64,000 nt of DNA from Isoperla grammatica (lineage: Eukaryota > Arthropoda > Insecta > Plecoptera > Perlodidae). The stretch covers positions 38,074,011-38,138,010 of the forward strand of contig OX246744.1 in the NCBI GenBank assembly GCA_945910005.1, given 5' to 3'. Below, one piece after another: positions 1-11,998 of the stretch (position 1 is its first letter; every line of letters begins with the position of its first letter). Under the pieces are notes generated by a model. That model was not told where the DNA came from. It ran no database searches and saw only the letters and a list, made by a program, of their open reading frames with translations. Both the position numbers and the translations under genes were made by a program.

Positions 1-296
1 AAGAGTCCTCGTGAGCTGTCACATACTCTCTTTTCGCAGGGTCTGCCTATCATTACAGGTGCAAACATAAGCCATAACAACAACTTTGAATGCAATTTTT
101 TCTTGTCCTTTCAAAATAAAGTAATATATAGATTACAGAGCTTTTAGTCAGTTTATTTCCAGGGTGGGGGGTGGGGGACGCGAACGACAATTCCCCTCCC
201 GAATCATAGCTGAATTCAACACAGCATATGACGGGGGGATGGCTTTTCGGAAGATAGGGGTAAGTAGGACTTAAAGAGGAAGAAAAAGGTAAGTAG
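1..296. other. Left edge, no gene seen
   Basis: AT-rich, with a short G-rich stretch near 160-180. I see no splice-flanked exon or repeat boundary that I can support. Confidence 0.5.
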
Positions 297-386
297 AGGA
301 TTTCGCTTGGCTCCTCCCCCTCGACCTGTCCGGCCGGCTAGGGTGGCCCTATACCAGAAGCCGGCCGCCGGCATAGCTCTCAGGGT
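297..386 (-). repeat. SINE-B head fragment
   Basis: On the minus strand this matches the middle of the SINE-B copies at 31709-32010 and 63406-63708: the shared blocks GAGCTATGCCGGCGG, CTTCTGGTA and GGGCCACCCTA, then a GGACAGGTCGAGG block. The 5' end and tail are not clear, so it is called a fragment. Confidence 0.7.
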
Positions 387-1390
387 CCACTTGCCCACTT
401 CACTTAGTACTCACCTTAGTACCTTAGTAGTTCACCGCGTACTTCAGTCAACTTTTCTATTACCAAAAAGGACAGGACATAAAACATGTAATCACAATTC
501 TTCCAGACAGACCAGCCTAGGCCAGGCTGGGCTACAATTAATTACCCTTCAAGGAGAACAACCAAAGAGCATGTTAACGGGATGGCAAGAACGGGATTCT
601 GTATGAAACAGGTGGTGTGAAGGAGAATGCAACAATGTCATTCGTGTCATGTACACTTTACTTGCTTAAAACATTATTTTATGGTTACATTTAAAGGTAT
701 CAAAATTATGAATATAAAATATAATCAACAAGCATTGGAAAACTTCAACATTGGCCCCAACCCAGTTAGCTAAGTTGTAAAATCTACACTCTACATAGAA
801 ATTAATAATAACACAATGCAAAAACACTTCGTAAACACAGTTTAAAGATAATAGCATATGTTTTAAAAAAGCAGAAAAGCATTGAAAGCTAAAAATATAA
901 ATTGTAAAAAAAGAAAATACCATAGTTGCACACAAACAAAAAGATCAACACATCACTTAGGTTAACGCAAATACAATGAGAATAATGCAATATGTGCACT
1001 CGTGGTCAATGGTTTCAAGAATCCATTGAATCTAGCAGAATGATTTCAATTGAATGCATTCAATTTCTGTTGTCAAGATGAAGAAATATGGTAAATAACC
1101 TAAATTAACATTTCACATACTTAATGAGAACACAATAAGAACAAAGCAACTGTGCAATTCATGCACACAGACCTTATCAATACAGACTCCAGTTATCATT
1201 TCATTTAGATGAATGATTATACCAACATATAAAAACAATTGAGATGATTACTTGAAAGTAGTAAATAGTTGTTCAGTGCGAGCAATGTTCAACAAGGATA
1301 TTAATGGGCAGCTTGTCAGGCTGCCTAACTGATGAACACCCACCTCGGCCCGGACACAACAAACGGAGCCAATAACGTAACTGAACACTT

Positions 1391-2052
1391 GGGCAAGGTT
1401 TCAACAACGTATTTAAATCGGAGATTAGCTTGATCGGCGCCGTCACCAACTTTTCAAAAACAAAATCTTTCATCCAATGAAAATATTGTTTATTGTAGGT
1501 TATACTGAATTTCAAAATTGAGTTAATAATAAGCATCAGTTTTATAGTAGTTATAAAATATCCTACCATTATGACAGGTATTTACACTCAACAACGAAAT
1601 ATGTTCATAATTCATACAAAGATTCATGTTCTAGAGTTTGCTACGCAATGTTATTTTGTTGCAACGTTCGTTTGTTCTAGTAAATAAACATGAAATCAAA
1701 ACAAAGACTCTCCAGGTAGATTGAATATTCATTGTTGTACTGATTTGAAGACAAAGCATGGATTTCTTTTGAGATAACAAACGTCCGACATGGCTTTCTG
1801 TATGCATTTTATTAAAGGATCTAATAATGCACAAGAAATGACTAAACATGGTTCAGACATTTATTGGTGAATGACTGACTGAAAGTGTTGGTGACTTACT
1901 GATATATTTTCACGTTTTTCATGAAAATAAGTAATACTATCAACAGTACGACATTTTATAGCTACTCTAACGCTGACACAAAATAATTTGTTTATGAAAA
2001 GTTGGTGACGGCGCCGATTAAGCTAATCTCCAATTTAAACACTTTGGTGAAA
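1391..2052. mobile_element. TIR DNA element in 3' flank of copy A
   Basis: About 70-bp imperfect inverted ends face each other; both contain GGAGATTAGCTT and CGGCGCCGTCACCAACTTTTC. The matching place in copy B has no such insertion, which confirms mobility. ACTT flanks both sides, but the empty site already reads ACTTACTT, so it is not proof of a target duplication. No transposase frame is seen: a non-autonomous element. Confidence 0.75.
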
Positions 2053-2143
2053 ACTTGTATGCAGACAGGGTTTAGTCTTTTCTCTGCACTCGTCGAGTGC
2101 AACGTGGTGTAACGGTATACATGTTGAAACCCAACCGCCAGGA

Positions 2144-4009
2144 TCACACTTTCAAGATGGCCGCCCGACACGTCAGTTCGTCGTTTTGGAGAAAAGCGTC
2201 AAGACATTCCCCCTTCACGCTCACACAGTTGGAAGAACTGAACATGTCCTCGACGCTCTCGATGTCGGAACAAACCTTCCTGCGGTAAGTATTGCTCATG
2301 TCTTCCGTGAGAAGCGTGAGTACGAACCTGAACGAGTGCCTGTCCTCGGGCGCGCCCACGTACCTGACGGCCGCCCGGAACGTGCGCCCCTCCCCGTCGT
2401 ACCCGCGATGTAGCGTGAACACTCTGCCGTGCGCCGCGAGCACGTCCGTGAGCAAGAGTCCGCGCCGCTGCACAAACGTGCGTGGCAGGTCGGGCCACGT
2501 CCGGTCCGCGTGGGCCGAGAGGGCGTGGCCCAGCATCGCTTCGGGCCGGCCCCTCCAACCGCCGCACGCCAGGGGACAGTCGTAGTCGCGGCGGGGACAG
2601 ACCGCGCCGTGTCCCCCCAGCTCACACGCGGGCATGCGCAGCAGGCATTCCGTGCACGGTAGCCGGATGTCGGCACTCAGACCCTCCACGAGAAGATTCC
2701 TCCCAGCAGAGAACTGTCCGCGACACAGCGGGCAAACTGTGGTCTTGTCGTCAGACCGGCAAGCGTTACATAAGCTGTGCCCCTCGGTGCACAGGTGTAT
2801 CGGTGCGCACATGACCTTGAAGCACACGGGACACTCCAAAGTTCGCATTATAATCCGTTCCAAGTTCGTTATATCTTCCCGCAACTTTTCATCAATCCCT
2901 ATCCCGCGCTGCGCTGAAGGTGCGACGATTGACGTGACCAACAGTAGTGAATATGATGAAGCAAAAGCCACCTGTTGAACCACCAGCCCCGGTGACTTCG
3001 GCAACAGAGTTGCTACCGAGAGGTTATTCTTCCCCTGACCCAGTTCACCACTTGTTCCTCGGCCACACACAAAGACGTCTCCTGCCCCTGTCAACACCGC
3101 AGTGTGGTGACATCCAGCGATAACCTGGGAGACAGTCTGGCCCTCAAGGCCTATCATTCTAGTAGGGGCGGATCTGTCAGTTGTGTCACCGGTACCTAAC
3201 TGACCATGAGCATTATAACCCCAAGCCCAGGTCGTCCCATCAACTCCGAGGGCCACAGTGTGGTTGTAACCGCAGGACACGGCAGCCACGGCTGTTGACG
3301 GCACCGATACTCGTGTGAAGCTGGACACGCTTTCCATTGCACCAAGCCCAAGTTGACCACTGTCATTACACCCATCCATCAAGAGGACCCCAGAGGCCGA
3401 GACAAGAGCTGTATAGTACCAACCACACGATATGTCAACGATGGCCTCGGGGAGGTTGGGCACGCGAGTGAATGAGGTTAGCTGGTTTGTTTGACCGAGT
3501 CCTAGTTGGCCCTCGTCATTGCATCCACACACCCAGACCTCACCGCCTGTTGCAAGAACCACCGTGTGGACCAACCCAGCAGCAACCTTCTTGATGGGCG
3601 GCAGACCGGCAACCAGGGTGGGTGTAGGGGTGTTATGGGTGTGGCCGAGGCCAAGCTGACCCTTGTCATTCAGCCCACACGAATACACCTCACCCTTGTC
3701 AGTGAGGAACACGTTGTGGTTATCTCCGCAAGCAGCCTGGGTTATCCTAACAGTGCCGAGAGAGTCAACAAGCCTCGGCTCAGCGACCGAGCCTTCGTTC
3801 TTCATCCGTTCTGTGTCTTGTGTTACACAGAAGGTGTAGACGCGGCCAGACTCGCAGACCACTGCAGAGTGGTCATAACCGCAAGACATCTGAACGACGG
3901 TCTCGTCTTGGGGTAACGACACAACGCTCGATCCAGCAGGCAGGTCTCCACCCAACACATGGACACCAGGCTTGGTTATAACGAACCGAGCGTCATCGTT
4001 CTCAGCCAT
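2144..4009 (-). CDS. RCC1 propeller-RING-SIAH-like E3 ligase, copy A
   Basis: The 621-residue product combines an RCC1-type beta-propeller (about residues 15-358, seven repeats with GQLGLG/GQLGTG and [CA]G..HT signatures) with a SIAH-like C-terminus. The RING spans 393-429 (C393, C396, C407, H411, C414, C417, C426, C429). A SIAH-type double zinc finger follows (C452, C455, H467, C471; C478, C482, H495, H500), then a C-terminal stretch of the size of a TRAF-like fold. Family knowledge: SIAH RINGs recruit E2 enzymes and ubiquitinate targets; RCC1 propellers bind protein partners. A propeller substrate receptor on a SIAH-like ligase is my inference. I chose the MAENDD start because it gives exactly 621 codons in both paralogues; copy A could extend 32 codons upstream. 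No signal peptide or membrane segment is seen. The frame has no intron; an upstream non-coding exon is possible. Confidence 0.9.
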   Translation of the reverse strand: MAENDDARFVITKPGVHVLGGDLPAGSSVVSLPQDETVVQMSCGYDHSAVVCESGRVYTFCVTQDTERMKNEGSVAEPRLVDSLGTVRITQAACGDNHNVFLTDKGEVYSCGLNDKGQLGLGHTHNTPTPTLVAGLPPIKKVAAGLVHTVVLATGGEVWVCGCNDEGQLGLGQTNQLTSFTRVPNLPEAIVDISCGWYYTALVSASGVLLMDGCNDSGQLGLGAMESVSSFTRVSVPSTAVAAVSCGYNHTVALGVDGTTWAWGYNAHGQLGTGDTTDRSAPTRMIGLEGQTVSQVIAGCHHTAVLTGAGDVFVCGRGTSGELGQGKNNLSVATLLPKSPGLVVQQVAFASSYSLLLVTSIVAPSAQRGIGIDEKLREDITNLERIIMRTLECPVCFKVMCAPIHLCTEGHSLCNACRSDDKTTVCPLCRGQFSAGRNLLVEGLSADIRLPCTECLLRMPACELGGHGAVCPRRDYDCPLACGGWRGRPEAMLGHALSAHADRTWPDLPRTFVQRRGLLLTDVLAAHGRVFTLHRGYDGEGRTFRAAVRYVGAPEDRHSFRFVLTLLTEDMSNTYRRKVCSDIESVEDMFSSSNCVSVKGECLDAFLQNDELTCRAAILKV

Positions 4010-4323
4010 CCTGCAACCAAACGAGATGTTGGACACAGAAGGGGACAAGTTAGAGTGGGGGATAAACCGACGGACTGGATGAATGTTTGTTAAAAAAAAA
4101 TTCAAAAATAATGTTTTTCATTAGTATCTTGTTCATTTACGTTTAAGGCTGTATGTTTACCTAGCCTGCGGAACTCCCGATTTTGGTATGTTAAATTACT
4201 TTAAAGTGTATCCCAAATGTACATCAAAATATGTCATCCTGTATAGAAAAGTGTCTAATGAATGATCTTTGTTCCAATCAAAATTTCCATTTTTCAGATG
4301 TTCATTATGACTTTTTGTATTTT

Positions 4324-5732
4324 TAGATGAGCGTAGCGAAGCAGAGTGAATCTCTCCATACAACTCGATCGGCGCTTTGTCTGTGCGTCTGTATGTCTGT
4401 ATGTCTGTATGTGCGCTAAATTTTGTTCGTCGCGCACAGGTCAAACGGCTTGACGTATTTGCCTGAAATTTTCGGGCAACGTTTGTGACCACTAAACTCG
4501 ATGCTGTTAACATAACCAGGAAAATTCGTTAAGATGCCAACCTACAAAAAATTAATTACTGAAAAATAAAATTTGTTTATTTATTTAATTAAATGAAAAC
4601 TTACAAACAGATTTTAATGATGTTTCACTTGTAGATTACTATCAACGGTACCAACACTTGACAAAAGTTTCAAAATTGTAAGTTTATCCGCCATGTTATA
4701 AAAAAATATTGTTTATTTACTACAATAATTTCTTCATTTTTACAGTGTTCCACCGACATGATTCGCATTTGCGGACTATTGCAGTTAGATGCACATAGTA
4801 TACAACAAAGATAGCGTACGTAACAATTTCTATGCACTATTATTTAGAATTTCGATAGCTGTCATAGAATGGCTACAATGACGTAAGATGCCAACCTACA
4901 AAAAATTAACAACTGAAACACATGTTTTGTTATTTATTCCATTGAATTAAAACTTACACTCCGATATAAATAATTTTTTATATTCAAGTCCACATCAATA
5001 GTACCAACACACGACAACAGTTTCAAAATTGTAGCTTCAACCGCCATGTTATAAACAAATATTGTTTATTTACGGCAGTAATTTTCTTCGTTTTTACAGT
5101 GTTCCACCGATATGATTCGCATTTGCGGACCATTGAAGTTAGATGCACATAGTATGCTACCGAAACGGCTTACGCAGTCAGACCTTTCTCACTATGTATT
5201 TGGAATTTTGATAGCTATCATAGAATGGCTACAATGACGTGTTATATTTAATAACGTTCACGGCAAACATGCAAATGTTAACAACGAACTTGGTCGACAA
5301 ATTAAAAAGCTTATATTATGATTTAAAAGCGGGTTTTTGTATGATTAATTAATATTACATTTTAGATGTAGTCTGTATCTACATTATGGAACTTTCCATA
5401 CACTAATAGGTTTAATAGTTTATGAATTAGAGCCTATTGAGTAGACCACGGTCGAATGAAATTATGCGAAAATCCATTAACTTGAAGGTTTTAATTTCTT
5501 TAAAGAAAATTTTTTAACGGATTTTAATAATATTTCGTGCATTTATTAGCTACATATCAAGAAATTATATACTTAAGTTATAAGGTTGTAACTTGATCCG
5601 CCATGTTGTAAAAAATCATATGTTTATTATAAGGGTATTTTTTTTTAAAGAGTAATATGATATGCAAATGATTTATTTGATTTGATACATTGAAAAAAAT
5701 CGCTCATCTGTCAACGCGGAGCGTTTTCCTAG
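4324..5732 (+). mobile_element. Helentron-like non-autonomous unit 1
   Basis: Starts TAGATGAGCG and ends with a hairpin (AACGC GGA GCGTT) followed by TTCCTAG. The 5' AGATGAGCG recurs inverted as CGCTCATCT just before the terminal hairpin, the asymmetric inverted repeat typical of Helitron2/Helentron and DINE/HINE elements. A TGTATG-type microsatellite follows the 5' end, as in HINEs. Two tandem ~354-bp core modules (4531-4884, 4885-5240) start AAGATGCCAACCTAC. No Rep/helicase frame is seen. Confidence 0.8.
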
Positions 5733-5754
5733 TATATAACCTTTGTTGGATTAT

Positions 5755-7182
5755 TAGATGAGCGTAGCGAAGCGGAGTGAATCTTTCCATACAACTCGAT
5801 CGGCGCTTTGTCTGTGTGTATGTATGTATGTCTGTATGTATGTCTGTATGTATGTGCGCTAAATTTTGTTCGTCGCGCACAGGTCAAACGGCTTGACGTA
5901 TTTGGCTGAAATTTTCGGGAAACGTTCGTGATCACTAAACTCGATGCTGTTAACATAACCAGCAAAATTCGTCAAGATGCCAACCTACAAAAAATTAATT
6001 ACTGAAAAATAAAATTTGTTTATTTATTTAATTAAATGAAAACTTACAAACGGATTTAAATAATGTTTCACATGTAGGTTTATATCAACAGTACCAACGA
6101 TTGATAATAATTTCAAAATTGTACGTTTATCCGCCATGTTATAAAAAAATATTGTTTACTTACAACAATTATTTCTTCATTTGTACAGTGTTCCGCCGAT
6201 ATGATTCGCATTTGCGGACTTTTGCAATTAGATGCACATAGTATACACCAAAAATAGCGTACGTAACAATACCTCTGCACTATTATTTGGAATTTCGATA
6301 GCTGTCATAGAATGGCTACAATGACATTAGATGCCAACCTACAAAAAATTAACAACTGAAACACGTGTTTTGTTATTTATTTATTTTAATTAAAACTTAC
6401 ACACGGATATTAATGATTTTTTATATGTAGGTCCACATCAATAGTACCAACACTTGACAACAGTTTCAAAATTGTAGCTTTAACCGCCATGTTATAAACA
6501 AATATTGTTTATTTACGGCAGTAATTTTCTTCGTTTTTACAGTGTTCCACCGATATGCTTCGCATTTGCGGACCGTTAAAGTTAGATGCACATAGTATGC
6601 TGCCGAAATGGCTTACGCAGTCAGACCTTTCTCACTATGTATTTGGAATTTTGATAGCTATCATAGAATGGCTACAATGACGTGTTATGTTTTATGACCT
6701 TCACGGCAAACATGCAAATGTAAACAACGAACTTGGTCGACAAATTAAAAAGCTTTTATTATGATTTAAAAACGGGTTATTGTATGAATTATTAATATTA
6801 TTACATTTAAGATATAGTCTGTATCTACATTATGGAACTTTCCATACACTGATAGGTTTAATAGTTTATGAATTAGAGCCTATTGAGTAGACCACGGTCG
6901 AATGAAATTATGCGGAAATCCATCAACTTGAAGGTTTTAATTTCTTTAAAGAAAACTTCTTAACGGCTTTAAACAATATTTCGTGCATTTATTAGCAACA
7001 TATCAAAAAACAATAAACTTAAGTTATAAGTTTGTAACTTGATCCGCCATCTTGTAAAAAAATCATATGTTTATGATAAAGGTATTTTTTGTTTTTAAAG
7101 AGTAATATGATATGCAAATGATTTATTTGATTTGATACATTGAAAAAAATCGCTCATCTGTCAACGCGGAGCGTTTTCCTAG
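5755..7182 (+). mobile_element. Helentron-like non-autonomous unit 2
   Basis: Same ends and order as unit 1: TAGATGAGCG start, GTATG microsatellite, two core modules (about 5974-6327 and 6328-6681), an A/T-rich distal part, CGCTCATCT, AACGC/GCGTT hairpin, CTAG. Unit 3 follows with a single T between them. Confidence 0.8.
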
Positions 7183-7183
7183 T

Positions 7184-8584
7184 TAGATGAGCGTAGCGAA
7201 GCTGAGTGAATCTCTCCATACAACTCGATCGGCGCTTTGTCTGTGTGTCTGTCTGTATGTGCGCCAAATTTTGTTCGTCGCGCACAGGTCAAACGGCTAG
7301 ACATATTTTTCTGAAATTTTCGGGCAACGTTCGTGATCATTGAACTCGATGCCGTTAACATAACCAGCAAAATTCGTCAAGCTGCCAACCTACAAAAAAT
7401 TAATTACTGAAAAATAAAATTTGTTTGTTTATTTAATTAAATGAAAACTTACAAACGGATTTAAATAATGTTTCACTTGTAGATTTACATCAACAGTACC
7501 AACATTTGACAAAAGTTTCAAAATTGTAAGTTTATCCGCCATGTTATAAAAAAATATTGTTTATTTACTACAATAATTTCTTCATTTTTACAGTGTCCCA
7601 CCGATATGATTCGCATTTGCGGACTATTGCAGTTAGATGCACATAGTATACACCAAACATAGCGTACGTAACAATACCTATGCACTATTATTTGGAATTT
7701 CGATAGCTGTCATAGAATGGCTACCATGACGTAAGATGCCAACCTACAAAAAATTAACAACTGAAACACATGTTTTTTTATTTATTTAATTAAATTAAAA
7801 CTTACGCACCGATATAAATAATTTTTTATATGTAAGTCCACATCAATAGTACAAACACTCGACAACAGTTTTAAAATTGTAGCTTCAACCGCCATGTTAT
7901 AAACAAATATTGATTATTTACGGAAGTAATTTTCTTCGTTTTTACAGTGTTCCACCGATATGATTCGCATTTGCGGACCATTGAAGCTAGATGCAAATAG
8001 TATGCTGCCAAAATGGCACACGCAGTCAGACCTTTCTCACTATGTATTTGGAATTTTGATAGCTATCACCGAATGCCTACAATGACGTGTTATATTTAAT
8101 GACGTTCACGGCAAACATGCAAAAGTTAACAACGAACTTGGTCGACAAATTAAAAAGCTTTTATTATAATTTAAAAGCGGGTTATTGAATGATAAAACAA
8201 TATTAATTTATAGATATAGTCTGTATCTACATTATGGAACTTTCCATACACTGATAGGTTTAATAGTTTATGAATTAGAGCCTATTGAGTAGACCACGGC
8301 CGAATGAAATTATGCGGAAATCCATCAACTTGAAGGTTTTAATTTCTTTAAAGAAAACTTCTTAACGGATTTAAATAATATTTCGTGCATTTATTAGAAA
8401 CATATTGAGAAACAATATACTTAAGTTATAAGGTTGTAACTTGATCCGCCATCTTGTAAAAAATCATGTTTATTATAAAGGTATTTTTTTTTTTTAAAGA
8501 GTAATATGATATTATGCAAATGATTTATTTGATTTGATACATTGAAATAAATCGCTCATCTGTCAACGCGGAGCGTTTTCCTAG
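7184..8584 (+). mobile_element. Helentron-like non-autonomous unit 3
   Basis: Begins directly after unit 2. Two core modules at about 7379-7732 and 7733-8087, a shortened microsatellite (TGTGTGTCTGTCTG), and the same terminal hairpin and CTAG end. Confidence 0.8.
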
Positions 8585-8615
8585 TTGTATTTTATATTAC
8601 CTTGTGTTGGATTAT

Positions 8616-9620
8616 TAGATGAGCATAGCGAAGCGGAGTGAATCTCTCCATACAACTCGATCGGCGCTTTGTCTGTGTGTATGTATGTATGTAAGTATGT
8701 GTGTATGTGCGCTAAATTTTGTTCGTCGCGCACAGGTCAAACGGCTTGACGTATTTGGCTGACATTTTCGGTCAACATTCGTGACTACTAAACTCGATGC
8801 TGTTAACATAACCAGCAAAATTCGTCAAGATGCCAACCTACAAAAAATTAATTACTGAAGAACAAAATTTTTTTATATATTTAATTAAATCTAAACTTAC
8901 ACACGGATTTAAATGATGTTTGACTTGTAGGTATACATCAACGTTACCAACACTCGACAATAGTTTCAAAATTTAAGCTTTAACCGCCATGTTGTAAAAA
9001 AATATTGTTTATTTACGGTAAAAATTTTCTTCATTTTTACAGTGTTCCACCGATATGATTCGCATTTGCGGACCATTGAAATTAGATGCACTTTCTCACT
9101 ATGTATTTGGAATTTTGATAGCTGTCATAGAATGGCTATAATGACGTGTTATGTTTTATGACTTTCACGTCAAAAATGCAAATGTTTACAACGAACTTTG
9201 TAGGCAAATTAAAAAGCTTTTATTATGAGTTAAATGCTGTTATAGTACGATTAAACAATATGACATTGTAGATATAGTATGTATACATTATGGAACTTTT
9301 CATACACTCATAGGTTTAATAGTTTATGACTTATGTCGAATGAAATTATGCCGAAATCCATTGAAAAATCATGTTTAAGGTTTTAATTTATATAAATAAA
9401 ACTTCTCAACGGATTTAAATAATATTTTGCGCAATTATCAGAAACAAATTGACAAATAATATACAGAAATTCTAAGGTTGTGACTTGAACCACCATCTTT
9501 TAAAAAAATCATGTGTACATTATAAAGGTTTTTTTTTGTAAGAGTAATATGATATGCAAATGATATGTTTGATTTACTCTAAAAAAATCGCTCATCTTGC
9601 AACGCGGAGAGTTTTACTAG
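8616..9620 (+). mobile_element. Helentron-like unit 4, one core only
   Basis: Same left end and microsatellite, but only one core module (about 8828-9146) and a more diverged distal part ending AACGCGGAGAGTTTTACTAG, so the hairpin stem is weakened. An 11-bp sequence ACTTTTTGTAT occurs just outside both ends of the four-unit array (4310-4320 and 9623-9633). Confidence 0.75.
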
Positions 9621-9633
9621 TTACTTTTTGTAT

Positions 9634-9891
9634 CTTTTGTTGCTAGACGTCTTTCACACCTAAGACATCTGCAAAACGGAAATATTTACTGGATAAAAAA
9701 CCATTCAAAAGAAAGCGCAGTAAAGCAGCGTTTCCTAAACCCCGGGTTGCGACCAAGTTGCCGGGTGATGCGCCATGGGTTCGAAACCGGGTCGTGGGAG
9801 ACCGAGTGAAATGCTAGCCAATAATAACCACAATATGGCTTACATATGTATTCTATATTGCCGTAAATTTTCGTGGACCTTATTTGTATTA
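9634..9891. other. Spacer, no gene seen
   Basis: AT-rich spacer. A short GC-rich part near 9735-9815 (CAGCGTTTCCTAAACCCCGG) is reminiscent of a decayed hAT end, but no second end was found. Confidence 0.4.
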
Positions 9892-10437
9892 CATTAATTT
9901 GTTTCGGTAAAATACCACGTTAAATAAACAACAAATATGAATCTAAAATTCCCAACGTTTCAAAAGGATTACACCTTTCATTTTCAAGGGACAACACAAC
10001 TAAAAGCGATACAGAGAATAGAAACATGACAATATATCGAGGGTTTAGAGGCAATACCTTGTATCTAGCAAAAAACAAATAGTTCTGGAGAGAGGAAAAA
10101 CCTTTCATTTATAAACTGGTAACTGGTATACTTCAAAAAAACGAATTAAATATACATCAAATTTGATTTAAAATAATAATGTCAAGCTGTTTACTGTGAT
10201 TTTGAGAAATGATGATGATGATGATAGTGATTCATTACAGTAGAGTCTGTGGAAGGACATCCCATTCCTATACCATTCATCTGATTAATGTTATCCAACA
10301 GAATTAAAACATAAACACTATCTCTTTCAGTGGCATTGCAACGCATGCCGGGTTTGCTAGTATAAAATAAACAACTAGAAACCCCCACACATAACGCAAC
10401 GTACCGTAACGTGGTATTTTACCGTAAAAAATTAATT
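9892..10437. mobile_element. TIR element with TACCACGTTA ends
   Basis: Ends are about 30-bp inverted repeats: CGGTAAAATACCACGTTA at 9905-9922 and its complement at 10407-10424, both bordered by an ATTAATTT block. The interior contains a Helitron-type end (10333-10360). No coding capacity is recognised. Confidence 0.6.
10333..10360 (+). mobile_element. Helitron-like 3' terminus
   Basis: GGCATTGCAACGCATGCC forms a 5-bp stem hairpin followed by GGGTTTGCTAG and then T, which fits a Helitron-type end (hairpin, then CTRR, inserted before T). The 5' end could not be placed. Confidence 0.45.
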
Positions 10438-11168
10438 TTAAGATTATATAAACCGGTATATATATATGTCAATCTCACACTCACCTGAAGATGCCCGGTA
10501 AGATGATGATGACCTAAAATAGATTATGTTTGCCTAGCTCAGTCGGTTTCACACAATTACGGTAAATAAAATTAACATACATTTGATAGGATGCACAGGA
10601 CATCAGAAATTAATCAATCAAATTGTTTCCATGGACTGTATTAGCATATTATGAAACACAGCAGCAACAACAACAACCACCTTCTTGGGCTTAAAGTGAT
10701 TTATAATGCTCAATCCCCTTATCAACTAATACATCAACCAAGTTGCCAAAATGTTAATATTAGTTTTTTTATCTTAATAACGTTACATGTTCGTAATATT
10801 CCTGGGGTTCCGGGTTATTCACGGATTGTAGATCGAGTTGATGGTGATTACGGAAAGATGATTGTTAATTGAATGTTACTGATTGATTAGTGATGATTGT
10901 TTTAAACACATTGAGGTGCTATGATTACGTTGACGCTGACATTTCACACACAAATTAAAGCCACAACTTAAAGGATTATTTAGATGATAAACTAAAAAAT
11001 CAGCTCTCAGTCATAAGTGCATAAAATTCAGTTATGTGTAAAATAAAATTGATATAGGTTGCTTCAATGCAAGAAAAAAAATAGTGAACATTTAGCTGTT
11101 CTATAAGATTCACTTCGATGACTCTGCTGCATTTTTCTTTTAAAGCGTAGTACAGCTGTATCAGTTCT
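10438..11168. other. AT-rich interval, no gene seen
   Basis: Contains a short TA run near 10460 and one stray monomer (about 10925-10950, GACGCTGACATTTCACACAC) of the satellite at 11800. No supported gene. Confidence 0.5.
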
Positions 11169-11317
11169 GGAGCCCGATTCTCTAAATCTGTGGTAAATTT
11201 CTCACCGGTTTCTGTCGTTACGGAAGGCGAATGGATGGCTGTGATTGGGTCACAGCCTTCTCATAACGACCAAAACCGGTGATCACCTTATCGTTGACCA
11301 TAGAGAATCAAGGCCCT
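11169..11317. mobile_element. 150-bp foldback MITE
   Basis: Inverted ends: GATTCTCTA near the left end and TAGAGAATC near the right end, plus an inner ACCGGTTT/AAAACCGGT pair. Length and symmetry fit a MITE. No clean target duplication seen. Confidence 0.65.
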
Positions 11318-11799
11318 GAGGTCGCTAACGCCTGCCTCATAGACAGAGCACTCATCGTGTAATACGAGACCAGCCAGCGCTCCGCGAAACACTCGGCGAC
11401 TGCGGACAGTACCGCTCAAAACAGATTGCAACTTTTCTTAACATCGAGTCACAAGAAAATTAATTGCAGGGCATTTTGTAGAAGTACACGTTCGTACTAA
11501 GAAGCATGTTATCTATAGGGAAAGGATGCACATTAAACCTCCTAATCGATTTTTGATGAGTGCCCTATTTTAGCGGTTGTTTTACTATCTCGAGGCAACA
11601 TTTTTTTCATATGGGAATTACCATGAGAAGAGTTGCTAGGTGCTACTTGGTAGCAACAAGCCAAAAAAACGCGGTTTTCTTTAATTTTTGAACCGCCTGC
11701 TTATAAAGTATGGTATCGTTTAGTCATGTTTTCCATATTTGAGGGTGGACATCTACAAATGATAGTTTTTTGTTTCCCATCTGACTAACCCTTTAAATA

Positions 11800-11990
11800 T
11801 TTGACAATTGTGCTGACGCTGACATTTCACACACTTGACTTAAAACAATTTAAACATTTGACGATGATGTGGATGCTGACATTTTATACACTTGACTTAA
11901 AACAACAACTTAAACATTTTACGATAATGCGGATGCTGACATTTCATACACTTGACTTAAAACAACTTAAATAAATAAATAAATAAATTC
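11800..11990. repeat. ~62-bp tandem repeat, three copies
   Basis: Three tandem copies share GCTGACATTT, ACACTTGACTTAAAACAA and a TTAAACATTT-like joint, then run into an (AAAT)n tract that also forms the tail of the adjacent SINE. Confidence 0.75.
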
Positions 11991-11998
11991 ACATTTAG

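Larger units (their letters stand above)
563..4047 (-). repeat. Segmental duplication, copy A
   Basis: This interval is repeated in the same orientation at about 20491-23461. Homology starts at GAGCATGTTAACGG, runs through about 1.5 kb of 3' flank and the whole RCC1-SIAH reading frame, and stops about 38 bp upstream of its start codon, where the two copies diverge. Copy A carries a 662-bp transposon that copy B lacks, and copy B carries a 162-bp MITE that copy A lacks, so each copy shows the empty site for the other. Confidence 0.85.

Noticed and set aside
2199..2676. Several GC-rich frames overlapping the 3' end of the RCC1-SIAH gene on both strands
   Set aside because: They are shadows of the real frame: the zinc-ligand pattern and the paralogue support only the 621-codon minus-strand frame.
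4196..8818. Similar 63-105-codon minus-strand frames at the left end of each Helentron-like unit
   Set aside because: They recur because the units are copies; they run into the microsatellite with differing phase and show no known domain.
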